From: Blepharisma japonicum
Lineage: Eukaryota > Ciliophora > Heterotrichea > Heterotrichida > Blepharismidae
Assembly (NCBI GenBank): GCA_949751835.1
Contig: CATKHK010000051.1
Span: forward strand, 272,478 to 336,477
Direction of reading: 5' to 3'
Length of the DNA stretch: 64,000 bases
The notes under the pieces are model-generated. The model was given only the letters and a program-made list of their open reading frames with translations, searched no databases and had not been told where the DNA came from. Both the position numbers and the translations under genes were made by a program. Below, one piece after another: positions 1 through 10,796 of the stretch (position 1 is the first letter of the stretch; every line of letters begins with the position of its first letter).

Positions 1-405
1 CGCCGCATTTCTCGAGAAGAATCAATAAAAATATTCAACGATTTAAAATCAACTGCTGAAAAAATCCAGATTGACCTCAGCTTAAAGCACTATGAATGCC
101 GAAAATACAATAAAAATCTAGGCTCATGCTATCCAGAAGAGTATATTTTGCTTATAGACTCAAATTATCTGATTTTAGCTACCCCATTAAATGAAGAAAC
201 AGGAATTGTTGTCGAAAAAAAACATATAAAAGACCTTCAAAAAATCACTTCTATCAAAAATTCTCCTAAAACCCTCACATTTTCATTTTTTGAGCAGAAA
301 AAGAAATCTTTTACAATGAAGTCTAAAAAAGAAGCAAAAGCCGTTATAAAGCAGCTGACAGGCGTCTATAACTTGTTCAAGCAGACTAAAAATGTGGAAT
401 CATAA
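1..405 (+). CDS. C-terminal end of an unidentified protein (5' truncated)
   Basis: An open frame runs from the first base of the window to a TAA at 403-405, about 134 residues, so the gene begins outside the window. The visible part has a charged helix-like stretch followed by a beta-rich segment (EEYILLIDSNYLILATPL, then LTFSFFEQKKKSFTMKSK) and a closing basic helix. This resembles a small PH-like fold, and the 'YLILATPL..ETGIVV' run is faintly reminiscent of the C-terminus of CLEC16A-type endosomal proteins; that comparison is from memory and weak. It lies 50 bp upstream of the CAF1 gene on the same strand. No TGA codon or intron is needed. Function should be taken as unknown. Confidence 0.6.
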   Translation, partial: RRISREESIKIFNDLKSTAEKIQIDLSLKHYECRKYNKNLGSCYPEEYILLIDSNYLILATPLNEETGIVVEKKHIKDLQKITSIKNSPKTLTFSFFEQKKKSFTMKSKKEAKAVIKQLTGVYNLFKQTKNVES

Positions 406-455
406 TAAATTTTTATGAAAATGAAATAATTTAAATTTCATTAATAATTAAAATA

Positions 456-1334
456 ATGTCTGTGTTGAATCCAAGTACTCCCGCATTTGAGCCTTTTGCA
501 TGGAATTTCTCATCGGTCGACACTAACATAAAAAATAAGATAAAAAACGTCTGGCATCACAATCTGAAAGAAGAAATTTTAGAGATTTCGAGACTGCTGG
601 AGAATTATCCTTATATTGCAATGGATACTGAATTTCCAGGCATCATTGTGAGGGCTCAAGGTGAGCTTAGAGATACACAGTATCAGACAATTCGGCATAA
701 TGTTGATAGATTGAAGCTCATCCAGGTGGGAATTACACTGTCAGATATTAATGGGAATTATCCTCCAGATACTTGTACTTGGCAATTTAACATGAAATTT
801 GACTTAGAAACTGATACTTATTCAAGTGATTCTATACAATTACTAAAAAATTCAGGCTTTGATTTTGAAAAGCATGCTCAAGATGGGATTGATCCTCAAG
901 ACTTCGCTGAGCTTTTCACAGTTTCTGGGCTATGTCTTAACGAGGATATAACTTACATTACATTTCACTGTGGCTATGATTTTGCCTATCTTCTTAAAAG
1001 CTTAACTTGTCAGAAACTCCCTGAATCCCAAACAGAATTTTATAAAAAACTTTTATTGTATTTCCCAGCATTTTTTGATTTAAAATACATGGTAAGAGGA
1101 ATTGATAGATTTCGAGGAGGCTTAAATAGAATAGCTGAAGAGCTTGGGATTAAAAGAATTGGTAGAATGCATCAAGCTGGTAGTGATAGTATGGTAACTC
1201 TAGAAGCATTTTTTGGGGTAAAAAACGCATGCTTTCCTGAACCAATTTCTATAGAGGATCATGAAAATGTGATATGTGGGCTAAATGAAAATAATCAGAT
1301 CAGAGAAACTGAATATATTAGCCAATATCCTTAA
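456..1334 (+). CDS. CAF1/CNOT7/POP2-family deadenylase
   Basis: This 292-residue protein is a DEDDh 3'-5' exonuclease of the CAF1 family, the poly(A)-shortening subunit of the CCR4-NOT complex. The catalytic residues are all visible: D57 and E59 in AMDTEFPG, D175 in HCGYDFAYLL, and H239 plus D244 in MHQAGSDS. Other family signatures are NVWHHNLKEEI near residue 31, the RHNVDRLKLIQVG stretch around 80-92, and FRGGLNRIAEELGIKRIG at about 219-236. Length matches the catalytic domain of animal and yeast homologues (about 285 residues), with no long extensions. The ATG at 456 follows an AT-rich leader. The gene is uninterrupted and uses only TGG for Trp, so it reads through under either code. Expected role is cytoplasmic mRNA decay (established for the family). 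Confidence 0.96.
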   Translation: MSVLNPSTPAFEPFAWNFSSVDTNIKNKIKNVWHHNLKEEILEISRLLENYPYIAMDTEFPGIIVRAQGELRDTQYQTIRHNVDRLKLIQVGITLSDINGNYPPDTCTWQFNMKFDLETDTYSSDSIQLLKNSGFDFEKHAQDGIDPQDFAELFTVSGLCLNEDITYITFHCGYDFAYLLKSLTCQKLPESQTEFYKKLLLYFPAFFDLKYMVRGIDRFRGGLNRIAEELGIKRIGRMHQAGSDSMVTLEAFFGVKNACFPEPISIEDHENVICGLNENNQIRETEYISQYP

Positions 1335-1353
1335 TTAATTAAATTTAGCAAAA

Positions 1354-2634
1354 TTATATTTTTTGTTGATATTTGGGTGAGACAAGAGAAAAAAGTCCTT
1401 TTGAAGCTTTTGGGTCTTGAGCTTTATTCTGTGACGCAACTGTTTGCAATGTAAAATGGGGCTTTGTCAATGCATTAGCCTTTACACCTGAGTTTTTCCT
1501 TTTTTCAGATCTTGATGAAACACTAGGCTCCCTTCTATCCATATTGATAATTCACAGATCTTTTAGAGAAGTAACCTCATCTAGTCTCTTTGGCTCTGAA
1601 TAATACGGATCTTTTGCATTTTCCCAAAATCTTTCTTCCTCATCATTAGGTAGCTGAGGTGTAGAAAATGTTTTTTCAAAAGGCCTTGGGACTTTGATTC
1701 TATATATTTTTTACCCTAATTTTGTTTTTAGCTCAGAAATTTCTTTATCTTTTCCTTGCATTTGGTTTCTCATTTTCTCTAATTCTAAGTTTTGTTTTTT
1801 AAAAATTTCTTCATATTGTTTTACCTTGCCTTCAAGGTCTCTGATAATTGACCGGTATTCAAACTCAGCTTCAATATTTGAAAAATCTTGGTTTTTTGAT
1901 GTACTTTCGCTTGGCCAGATATCAGAATCCATCATATCTGAGGTTTTTTGGAAGCGAGATTTATGAGAACGGCTTGAAGGAGTCGGAGAATCTGATTGCG
2001 TTGGGCTGGGGTATCTTTCAGAATTTTTTGAAGATTTTTTTTCTTGTGAAGAAATAGCTGATTTTTGTAAAGTTTTTACGGATAAATTGGAATTTTCTTG
2101 GAGTTTTATGTGGGTTTTTGAGTTTTCTTTTTCTGTTATTTGGGAGATTGACTTATTGTTGGTGATGTTTGCCCCTTTTTTAAATTTTGAGCTTGAGATT
2201 GAAGATTCTTCTTTTTGGCTATTTTGCCTAATATGATTTTGCGAAATTTCTATTTTTGATTCTTTTGAAACAGATTCTGTGAGTTTATTTTCACTATTTT
2301 CTCGACTGATTTTTGGATTTTCTTGCAAATCTTCAATTTTTTGATTTTCCTTCAGAGTCTCAATCTCATTACTTTCTTTATTTTCATTTATTCCTTGATT
2401 TTTTATATTCTCTTCTTCCTTTATAGCATTTTCTTGCACTATCGAAGGATTTTCTTTTTGATCAGTTAATTTATTATTCGAGCCTTCTTCTTTGAATTGG
2501 CTTGATTCTATTACCTGCTCAGGTGGCAAAGGATTGTTGATATTTTGCTCTTGATCTAGAATTTCTTTAGGGTTCCCTTCATCTTTAGGAGCTTCTGCAT
2601 TGTTTGCTTGACCCATGTTTAAATGTTCAGACAT
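1354..2634 (-). CDS. Acidic Ser/Glu/Asn-rich protein with coiled coil, one 15-nt intron
   Basis: Two exons, 2634-1715 and 1699-1354, are joined by removing a 15-nt intron at 1700-1714; both length (920 + 346 nt) and frame close perfectly, giving about 421 residues. Without splicing the frame hits TAA at the intron. One TGA (near 1553) is read as Trp in SLKDLW. The first 220 residues are low-complexity, rich in E, N, S, K and Q. Residues about 255-306 (EYRSIIRDLEGKVKQYEEIF onward) form a heptad-like coiled coil. The second exon has a more ordered acidic patch (DEEERFWENAKDPYYS) and a basic Ser-rich tail. No family is recognised. It is convergent with the CAF1 gene, 19 bp apart. Confidence 0.75.
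1700..1714 (-). other. 15-nt intron
   Basis: GTAAAAAATATATAG on the minus strand. Removing it restores the frame of the coiled-coil protein across an in-frame TAA. A stands at intron position 10. Confidence 0.88.
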
Positions 2635-3056
2635 TACAACATTGTTTTAGTAAAAAAATTATCTAATAAAATTGTCAAATTATTTATCTATAATATACAA
2701 ACTTGATAATAAAAAACTATTCTTGAAAATTTAAGTTTAATAAGTATCATTAATACTAAATAAGTAAAAAGAATAATTGCAAATAACTTATTATTTTAAT
2801 TTTAATATAAATCATTCATTATATATGGTAAAAATCATGCATTAACCTGGATATTCTTTTAATAACAAATATTATATAATGCTTTTAACGACTGGCTACT
2901 TTCATTCGTAATCAATTTTATTAGACAGGTGGAAGTGTGAAGATTCTCAAGGAATTTAACGCAAATTCCTAGCACATAACTTGTGCACATTCCTATAATC
3001 AAAAATATATTAGAAGTTCTATAAAGGATTAAGCTAAAATTAATTTATAATAAATA
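2635..3056. other. Gene-free spacer
   Basis: AT-rich sequence upstream of the minus-strand coiled-coil gene. No open frame with TGA read as Trp, no RNA gene and no convincing repeat was seen. Confidence 0.5.
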
Positions 3057-3600
3057 TGCTTGGCCTCTCAGAAATAAGTGATGAAAATAACCCTAAACTA
3101 GCCAATCCAAATGATTGAAAATTCCTGCAGCCAATAACAGCTTAACGATGATCCAATCATTATTCAGAGTCTATCAAACTTGCAAATGATTTAATTTGAT
3201 GAAAATAAAAGAATCACTCTTAATTGATTTTTCTTTATTCAAAAATCATTTTTCAGCCTATATCCATACTCTAATACTAGGTCATTTGGGAAAATGCAGA
3301 GTGCATTAAGTGGATGAAATAGCAAGTAATTTTTGAACTGGACCAGTCACTGTAGATTTTATACATTTTTATTATGGAGAAATAGATGAACAAAAGGTCC
3401 CATGACTGTGGGGTTTTAATTTCATTTAACTGCATCTATGAAAGCCAATTTTCTCATGGAAAGTTTAATGGGAAAGGAAGAATGATTGATATTAAGAATG
3501 GGTTTTATGATAAAGATTGGTAGTTAGGCCAAAAACATGGAAATGGGGCCATGCTTATAGAAGCCAAGAATTTATTCACAAGTTCATCAGCATTTCTAGT
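3057..3600 (+). pseudogene. Decayed MORN-repeat gene
   Basis: Plus-strand fragments look like MORN repeats but are cut by several TAA/TAG stops and frame changes. The clearest piece, near 3435-3560, reads FSHGKFNGKGRMI, then NGFYDKDW, a TAG, then LGQKHGNGAML, matching the G-x-F-x-x-G-K-x-x-G-x-G-x-[ML] rhythm of MORN units. A second piece upstream reads TGPVTVDFIHFYYGEIDEQK with another change of frame after it. The leading ATG at 3057 opens a short run that stops at TAA within about 80 bp. Read through with either code it cannot yield a full protein, so a degenerate gene is the best reading. It sits just outside the globin array, on the opposite strand. Confidence 0.5.
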
Positions 3601-4226
3601 GCCCGAATGGCTCCGCCTGACTTGTTTTAGGCTATGTCATACCTTAATTGCTCCAAGGGCATCTATCCACTATCGGCTGTATTAGGGTTTTTTCTGAAAA
3701 TATGATTATATGGTAAATTCTGTAAAATTTTGCTGAATAAAATGGCGTAAATTGCGAAAATCTTAGTAATTTTTTGAGTTTTTTTATGCAAAAAGCCTTC
3801 TGAATTTTATGATCGTTGTGTTCTCTAGCACCATCGGTATCATATATCAGCCAGTAAGTAATTAATGACGAAAATAAGTGATGCTATAATGATTCACAAT
3901 TACAATATTCAATTTATATTTTAATTACTATTATTAAAATTAATACATTCAATTAATGTTGGTGTAAGCTACAGGTGCGACACTAGTTACACCTTTTAAA
4001 ATTCAAATATCAGCCTGAGTAGAGAAATTCTCTCATAAAACCTAAATAAAAGGGAAATATTCTTTTCAACTTCTTAGTAGAACTGAAAGAGATCAAAGGC
4101 GAGATGAAGATCTTTAAGACTAGAAGCATTGCAAAAATACTTTGTGCTGAAAGATCCGAAAAAGAAAAAATGAAAATTAATATTAGTAAAGAATTAGATT
4201 ATCATGAGTTTTTATTTATAAAAATA
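3601..4226. other. Gene-free spacer before the array
   Basis: No supportable gene. It contains a moderately GC-richer patch at about 3600-3690 and AT-rich sequence after it. It forms the 3' boundary of the minus-strand globin-fusion array. Confidence 0.45.
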
Positions 4227-6236
4227 TTAATATTTGATATTTGTCGTCTTGCAAATTAAGCATTTCATTGAATTAATTTGCGACATCATAGCTTGAAAGT
4301 CTTGCAAACAAATTTTATTTTGTAAGACCCTACCGAAAATATCTGAAAAAGTATCAAATTCTCTCTCTGTAATCCCCAAATGCTGATGAGATGCTCTGAT
4401 TTTTCTTCTTAATTCTAAGCCAGCTTGCCCGTTGAATATACTAAATAGCCCATCCACGATCATAGTAAAATTTTCTAATTTTGTATCCTCAAAGCGATAG
4501 CCTATTATATCATTTTCTAGTATTTCATCATATAGAGAAGCTATAAATTCATGCCAGAAATTGTCTCCATATTTCGTAATTAAGCTTTCATTTTTTAAGC
4601 CTGATAATTTTGAATTGAACTTCATTGTGTCATAATTACTGATGATTTTATTGAAATGTTTTCTTGTTGGTGATTCATTTTTTCTATTTGATGCAGAATA
4701 CTCAAGACATTCTGATTTATTTAAATAGCTGCAAATGTTAGGACACTCAATCTTTCTTTGCTTAAAAATGGTGTCATAGGTTTTAATGCTTTGCTCTTTA
4801 AAGTTTGCTGCTCAATGTATATGTTGTAAATTATTAGCATCTATTTTACTATCCCTCGTGTGAGTTTCTTTTTCTATAGGCCCACTTCTTAAATGAACTG
4901 AGTTGCTTCTAACTCTAAAAGGCAATTTTTGAGAGCTGCATATTTTTTCATGGTGGTCACTAATATCGGAATCTTCGTTAGTAGTATTTTCTAAATTTTC
5001 TTCTATATTAAGTTCAGCAATTTGATGTTTTTTGCCATTTTTTAAATTTTCTAGAGAATATCTCCTCTTTGCCCATTCATTATTATTGACTTTTAAATCA
5101 ATTTTTTCTAACGTGGTCCATTCTTGAATATCTAAAAAAATTCAATTTTTATCTGCATTTTGCATAAAATCAACAACAAGCCCTTTAATTGGTTTCCCTT
5201 TAAATTCGGAATTGTTGAGAAATGAGAGCAGCTGGTTTGTCATTTTTTCTATTTCTGGAATATTAATTTTACTTTGGATTGCAAAACAACTATTCTCATT
5301 TTTAGTATGGACTGTAAAGGTTTCAAAGCTTTTTGGCTCATTTGAGCCTGAACAAAAATATTTTTGGTTTAAGTCATTTGGTATTGCTTCTTCTGAGTTG
5401 TTTAAAGATAATCTATTAGATTCATGATCTAATGGACATCTCAATAAAGCCGATTTATTGGGTGTTTTAATTATAGGAGACTTCTCTACTCTCTTGCTTG
5501 TATAAGGGTTGTTAATTGACTTCGAAGTCTTGAGCATTAGATTAGTATACCTAAATTCTGTCACTTGAGGCTTCGATTTTTTTGCTTTATATTTATATCT
5601 TTTTGTATTAATATTTGAAGGTTTTTCTTGGAATTTCAAGAGATTTATAATAGAAAAATACTTGAAATTTTCGTTTTGTTTTCAGACAACTCTTGTGACT
5701 GATGCTGGATTCGGAGGCTTAATAAATTGCTGAATCATTGCAGAGTGATTTGAAGAGTTCCAAAGTGTTTTTGCTTCAGCAATAGATGATAGAGAAATTG
5801 ATTGACTATCGTCTTTATAATAAAATAAAGGAGTATCGCTAGATTGCTCAAAATTATCAAAAAATTCATCGGCATGGCATTTCTTTGAGATAACTCTTTT
5901 ATCTATATTAGTTTTGATTAAATAAGGTCTTGGAGCGTTTTCGACCTTTATAAGCGTGATTGGTATGTTTAACTTGATATTATCGGTCTCTGAAATTCCG
6001 ATTAAATGAAACAGCGTTTTGATTTTTTTCTGTTCAGTCAATTTTGGCAGCAAAGAATTTAATTTTTTTATATAAGAATTGTGCCTAGGATCTGAATAAC
6101 TTGCATTTGAGTCGCAAATAATCTGATTCTTTGGAGTTGGAGAAATTAGTGAAGGCTTTAATAAGTTATTTTCCTTTATCGATGAAGAGGAATTTTGAAC
6201 ATAAATTCTTTTATTTTGCGTTTTTGGTAGTTCCAT
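4227..6236 (-). CDS. Globin-fusion protein, array copy 1
   Basis: 669 residues from ATG at 6236 to TAA at 4227-4229, continuous once three TGA codons are read as Trp (RVVW near 5680, DKNW near 5140, HIHW near 4817); the globin FW here uses TGG. The N-terminal domain lacks the usual leading 'IPxILxxLK' helix and starts MELPKTQNKR. It keeps NIPITLIKVE, MIQQFIKPPNPASVTRVVW, KSINNPYTSKR, ENSCFAIQSKINIPEIEKM and DKNWIFLDIQEW. The globin domain runs from about residue 555, with B10-type Tyr in SLYDEI, the long form of the E helix (LENFTMIVDG) and candidate proximal His617 in RASH. Helix G/H is slightly altered (LQNKICLQDF) and the protein ends KCLICKTTNIKY. It is the last copy of the array, 123 bp from copy 2. 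Confidence 0.88.
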
Positions 6237-6359
6237 TATTTTTTTATATAATCAAAATGTTTATATCATAAATTATCTTAATCAAAATTTTGTCAGATAT
6301 TATTATTTACAAATTTCTATTTATTAATTCATTTTCACAGAATTTCTATTAAACATCTG

Positions 6360-8369
6360 CTATTTCGAATGCGAATGATTACATACAAGCCATTTCATAG
6401 ACCGTATTTGAGATACCATAACTTGAATATCTTGGATCTCCATTGTGTTATCTATAAGACTCCTTTCAAAAATATCTGCAAAACAATCAAATTCTTTTTC
6501 AGAAATTCCCAATTTTTTGTGAGCTCCTCTTACCCTTCTTCTAAATTCTAAATTAACTTGTCCATTAAGAACCCTAAACAAGCCATCTATAATCATTGTA
6601 AAATTTTCCAATTTTGTATCTTTGAAGCGTTTATTTAATAAATCACTGCTGAGAATATTATGAAAAAGGCAAATTATAAATTCATTTCAGAAACTGTTTC
6701 CGTACTTTAGAATTAAGCTTTCATTTCTTAAATGAGATAGTTTTGAGTTAAACTTGATAGCATCAAATTGATTAATTATATTTGTATAGTGATTTCTAAT
6801 TGATGTTTCATTATGTGATGATGATAAATGTGGGTTTTTACAATGGTCAGCAAAATGGACTGAATTTATTTTTCTCGTCTTAAAAATCGTGCTATAGGAT
6901 TGAATGCTTTGCTCTTTAAGATTTACTAAAAGATGACTAGCACTTTGGCTTTGATTTTTGAGGTTGTTAACTTTCTGAGTTACTTTGCAGTATCTTTCTG
7001 CTATGTCTTTTTCATTGAAGTCATCTTTTTGAACAGAAACTGCTTTTTTTCTTATCCTAAAAGGAAGTTTATTTTTTTCACTGATAGTTTCTTCTTTTTC
7101 AAGCTGAGGGATCTCATTTATTTCTATATCAGGCTCATTTTCTGATTCCTCATATACACTATCTCTGGAATGATCTACAGAATGGCTTCTCTCTGAAAAT
7201 TTCATGGCCTTTCCTTTTTCTCTGCATTCAACTGCAGATTTATCAGTCGTAATTCATTCCTGTAAATCCAAGAAAATTCATTTTTTATCTACATTTTGTA
7301 CAAAATCAAGAACAACACCTTTAATAATCCTATCTTTGAATACAGAATTATTAAAAAAAGAAACAAGTTGATTCGCCATTGTGTCAATTTCTTGTATTTT
7401 AATTTTGCTTTGGACTGCAAAGCAGCTGTTTGTATTTTTAGTTTGGACAAAAAAGCTTTCAAATTCTTTTGGCTCAGCAAATTCATTAATTATATTTTCA
7501 TTTTCCTGATCTGCTAATTCCATAAATGACCTTGAAAGTAAAGATCTTGAAGCTTTAGCTGTAGAATTTCCAGAAAAATTGCAAAATGTTTGGGCTAAGT
7601 TCTTTGGTTTATTCGATTTTTTCTGAATTTGCATTTTATAAGGGTTGTTTATAGACTTAGATGTTTTTTGTATAAAATCAGTATATTTAAAGTTATATAA
7701 TTGGGAATATGACCTATTTCTTTTTATCTGTGATTGAGGCTTTATTGTAGAGTCTTCAGGTTTTTCATGAAATTTAAGAAGATTTATAATTAAAAAATAT
7801 TTTGTTTTGGCATTTTGTTTTCACAGAATTCTGGTAATAGACACTGGATTTGATGAAGGCTTAATAAATTGTTGGATCATTGCTGACTGGTTTGATGAAT
7901 TTCAGAGTGCTTTAGCTTTGGCTATTGAAAATAAGACTTCAGAATGATTTTGGGCTTTATAGTAAAACAAAGGGCCATCTTCTGCCGATTTAAACAAATT
8001 AAAAAATTCTTCATCAGCACATGGCTTTGAAATTATTTTTCCGTTTTTCTTTGTATGAATTAAAAATGATACTGGCATTTTATCTAGTCGCAACAGAGTA
8101 AGTGGAATATTTAGCCTTAAATTGTTGTCTGAGTCATAATTATTGATTAAATGAGAAAATACATTGAATTTTTGATGCTCTGGAAGTTTTGGTAGCAAAA
8201 AGTTAAGTTTTTTTATAAAAGAATTTTGCATAAGCTCTGTATGGAGTCCGCTTATAACAGTTGCTTTGTTTTTCAAAACTGATAAATTTCATGAAGACCT
8301 ACTTAATCGGTGATCTTTAGCAAATTCAGATAAATTTTGATGATTTTCGAAATATTCTTGTCTGTCCAT
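6360..8369 (-). CDS. Globin-fusion protein, array copy 2
   Basis: 669 residues from ATG at 8369. Six TGA codons are read as Trp: RSSW, ALW, RILW, KKW, QEW and the globin FW, each falling where a paralogue has Trp. It shares exact length and the PPN/PSSN-type 'QQFIKP' stretch with copy 1, so the two form a sister pair. Motifs seen are NIPLTLLRLD, KSINNPYKMQ, NSCFAVQSKIKIQEID, IKGVVLDFVQNVDKKW and LPFRIRKK. The globin domain begins LKYGNSFWNEF and has Phe rather than Tyr at the putative B10 site (CLFHNI), the long E helix (MENFTMIIDG) and His617 in RGAH. The tail reads MKWLVCNHSHSK, with Trp (TGG) replacing the first Cys of the usual CLIC. Gap to copy 3 is 139 bp. Confidence 0.88.
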
Positions 8370-8387
8370 TATTTACAAAAGAAGACA

Positions 8388-8508
8388 TAACAAATGTAAT
8401 TACTCATAAATATTTACAAATTAACAAGTTGGGAATTTCCAACTCCAATAGGCACTTTTAGAATATTATTTTAATAAATTTATGAATTAAAAATTTAATT
8501 CTTATACA
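8388..8508. other. Array spacer (copies 2-3)
   Basis: Short AT-rich spacer with no feature seen. It is typical of the tightest spacers of the array. Confidence 0.3.
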
Positions 8509-10530
8509 TTACCTGCATATCAAGCATTTCATCGATTTTATCTGCATCATTATTGCATGCTTGTCTTCTTCTTCAACCTGGAACTCTGCCAGTGTTTTTT
8601 CAAAAAGATCTGAATAAGCATTAAATTCGTTTTCATTTATTCCTCTATTTAAATGCGCCCCTCTTACTTTTCTTCTAAATTCCAAGCTTACATTTCCATT
8701 AAAAATTTTAAACATTCCTGTCACTATCATTTCAAAATTGTCTAAATTGCAGCTTTTGAAGTAAGAATAAAGCTGCTCACTGCCCAAAACTTTATTATAA
8801 AGTGACAGAATAAAATTATTTCAAAATTGGTCTCCTCCATATTTTTCAACTAAATTTTGCCTTTTAAGTTTGGCTATATGGGCATTTTGGGTCATTTCAT
8901 CAAAGTTTTCAATAATCCCAGAAAGATGCTTTTGAGTCATATGGTGGCACTTGTCGTCCCAAAGGGATTCAGAGATTTGGAGGCGTTTTTTGCCGACTGG
9001 AGTATTAGGAAGAGGGGTCATATCATTAAATTGTGTATAAGAGGAGCTACTGAGGTAGTTGTGAGGGCTTTCGGCTTGGATAAAAGTTGTGGATGATGCT
9101 CTTAGAAGTTTTTTACTTGAGATTATTTGGTCAACTTTTTGATTTACTTCAGCACATCTTTGAAGCAGCTCTTTTTCATCAGAAATATGTGGTTTTTCTT
9201 TAATGGTGATTGATGGTTTTAATTTGACAGAAAAGGTTTTTTGCCTTTTTATTATGTCTTTTGGTGCCTCTTCAGATTTAATTTCTTCATCTTCAAAATT
9301 TGATACTTTCTTATTGCATATAAGCGATCTGCTTCTCCGCGGCTTATTTATTCTTGGCATCATTATTTTTTTCTTCTCAATTTCATCGGCCAAATATTCT
9401 TTACAATCCAGCAAAAACCAATTATTGTTTCTATTTTGAAGAAAATCCAGCACAATTGCTTTTAGACTATGCTGAAATATTTCATTATTTAAAAACTGCA
9501 CAACTTGATTAACCATATTTTCTATTTCAGGAATTTTCACTAGGCTTTCTATTGCATAACAGCTTTCTGAGTCTTTAGTTGTTACTATAAATTCTTTATA
9601 TGCTCCTTCTCCAATTATTTTTGATAGTTCTTCAGTAAGGCTACACTGTTTAGCCTCCCTGGAAAATATTGAAGGAGAAGACGCTCGATTTAATCCTTGT
9701 TTAGGGAGCTCTGAAAATGAAGCATTTTTTGAGTTTTTATTTTTAATTGGAGTTTTAGCGACTTTGTAAGGATTGTTGACTGATTGGGATGAAGGGAGCA
9801 TCATATCTCTGTACCTGAATTCCGATACATTAGTTGAGGAAATTGATCTTTTATGCACAAGTTTTTGCTGTTTTGGGGAAATTTTTTTTAGTTTCTTTTC
9901 TTTTTTGGCTTTATTTACGATATTGAAATATTTATTTTTTAGACCAAGCCTTCATAAAACTCTTGTAAAAGAAATAGTGCTTGATCGCCCTTGGATATAT
10001 TGTTGCATAAATGCATTCGTTTCAGAAGGATTTCATATTTTCAATGCACTGTCAATTGTAAATACTGCGACTGTATCTTGGCCAGGACTTTTAAAACAGA
10101 ATAATGGGCATTCTGAATCGTTTTTTTCTTGTGTCAGATTAAAAAAGTCTTCGCTTGTGCAAGGCTTTGAGTGTATTTGGCCATCCTTTTTTGTATGAAT
10201 AATGCATGAGGCTTCTTCAAGCTTAATTAGAGTAGTTGGGACGCAGACGTTAATTTTGACTTTATTTGAAAATTTTGCGAATAAAGAAAATAAGTTGAGC
10301 CTTGGGCTGAATTCAGATTTTGGAACCAAGTTGTTTAGTTTAGATATATAGCAATTTTGACTGCTATCAGGGCATAGCTTGTTACCAAAGTTCGATCCTC
10401 TTATGCCAGTTTTTTTAGAAAAGTCATGAATAAAATTAATTATATCTTCCCTTATATGAGTAATCTCATCTCTCTCAATTGTGCTTTGATGATAGTCTTT
10501 AAGATGCTGAAGGATTATTGGTACTTCCAT
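8509..10530 (-). CDS. Globin-fusion protein, array copy 3
   Basis: 673 residues from ATG at 10530 (MEVPIILQHLKDYHQS, the canonical leading helix). Three TGA codons give LKIW, RVLW and QFW. The N-terminal domain shows CVPTTLIKLE and SECPLFCFK; SVNNPYKV and the 'DSCYAIES-like' ESCYAIESLVKIPEIENM follow, then FLQNRNNNWFLLDCKEYL. The 'FKEQSIKAY' motif is absent, replaced by unrelated sequence around SSTTFIQAES. The globin domain starts LVEKYGGDQFW near residue 567, has Tyr in SLYNKV, the long E helix (LDNFEMIVTG), His626 in RGAH and an unusual N-R-G after it, and ends exactly at MKCLICR. Both neighbours are on the same strand; 266 bp separates it from copy 4. Confidence 0.88.
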
Positions 10531-10796
10531 TATTTATTACTGACTTTTTGATCAATAAATCATAAGCCTTATCACTTTTAATTTTAAGCAAATTCATATA
10601 AAAACTTATTATACATTTCTATCCTACGCTTCACTGCATATTCCTTAGATACATGATCAACCAATCCACATATTTATTGGTTCAGTTTTATTTTTTTGTA
10701 GTCTTAAAATAAGATTATTTTTCTAATCAGAAATAATCTTAATTACAGAATTTTTATATTTTGATTAATTAAATAGAATTTCTCAGTTTTAAAAAG

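Noticed and set aside
1694-2057. Plus-strand hydrophobic frames opposite the coiled-coil gene
   Set aside because: They are antisense shadows of an acidic, Ser/Glu-rich coding region and carry no conserved motif.
3595-3690. GC-richer patch considered as a tRNA or small RNA
   Set aside because: No cloverleaf, anticodon arm or T-loop signature could be drawn.
9773-10198. 141-codon plus-strand frame inside copies 3
   Set aside because: It is antisense to the N-terminal domain of copy 3, and the sense frame has motifs shared with 15 paralogues.
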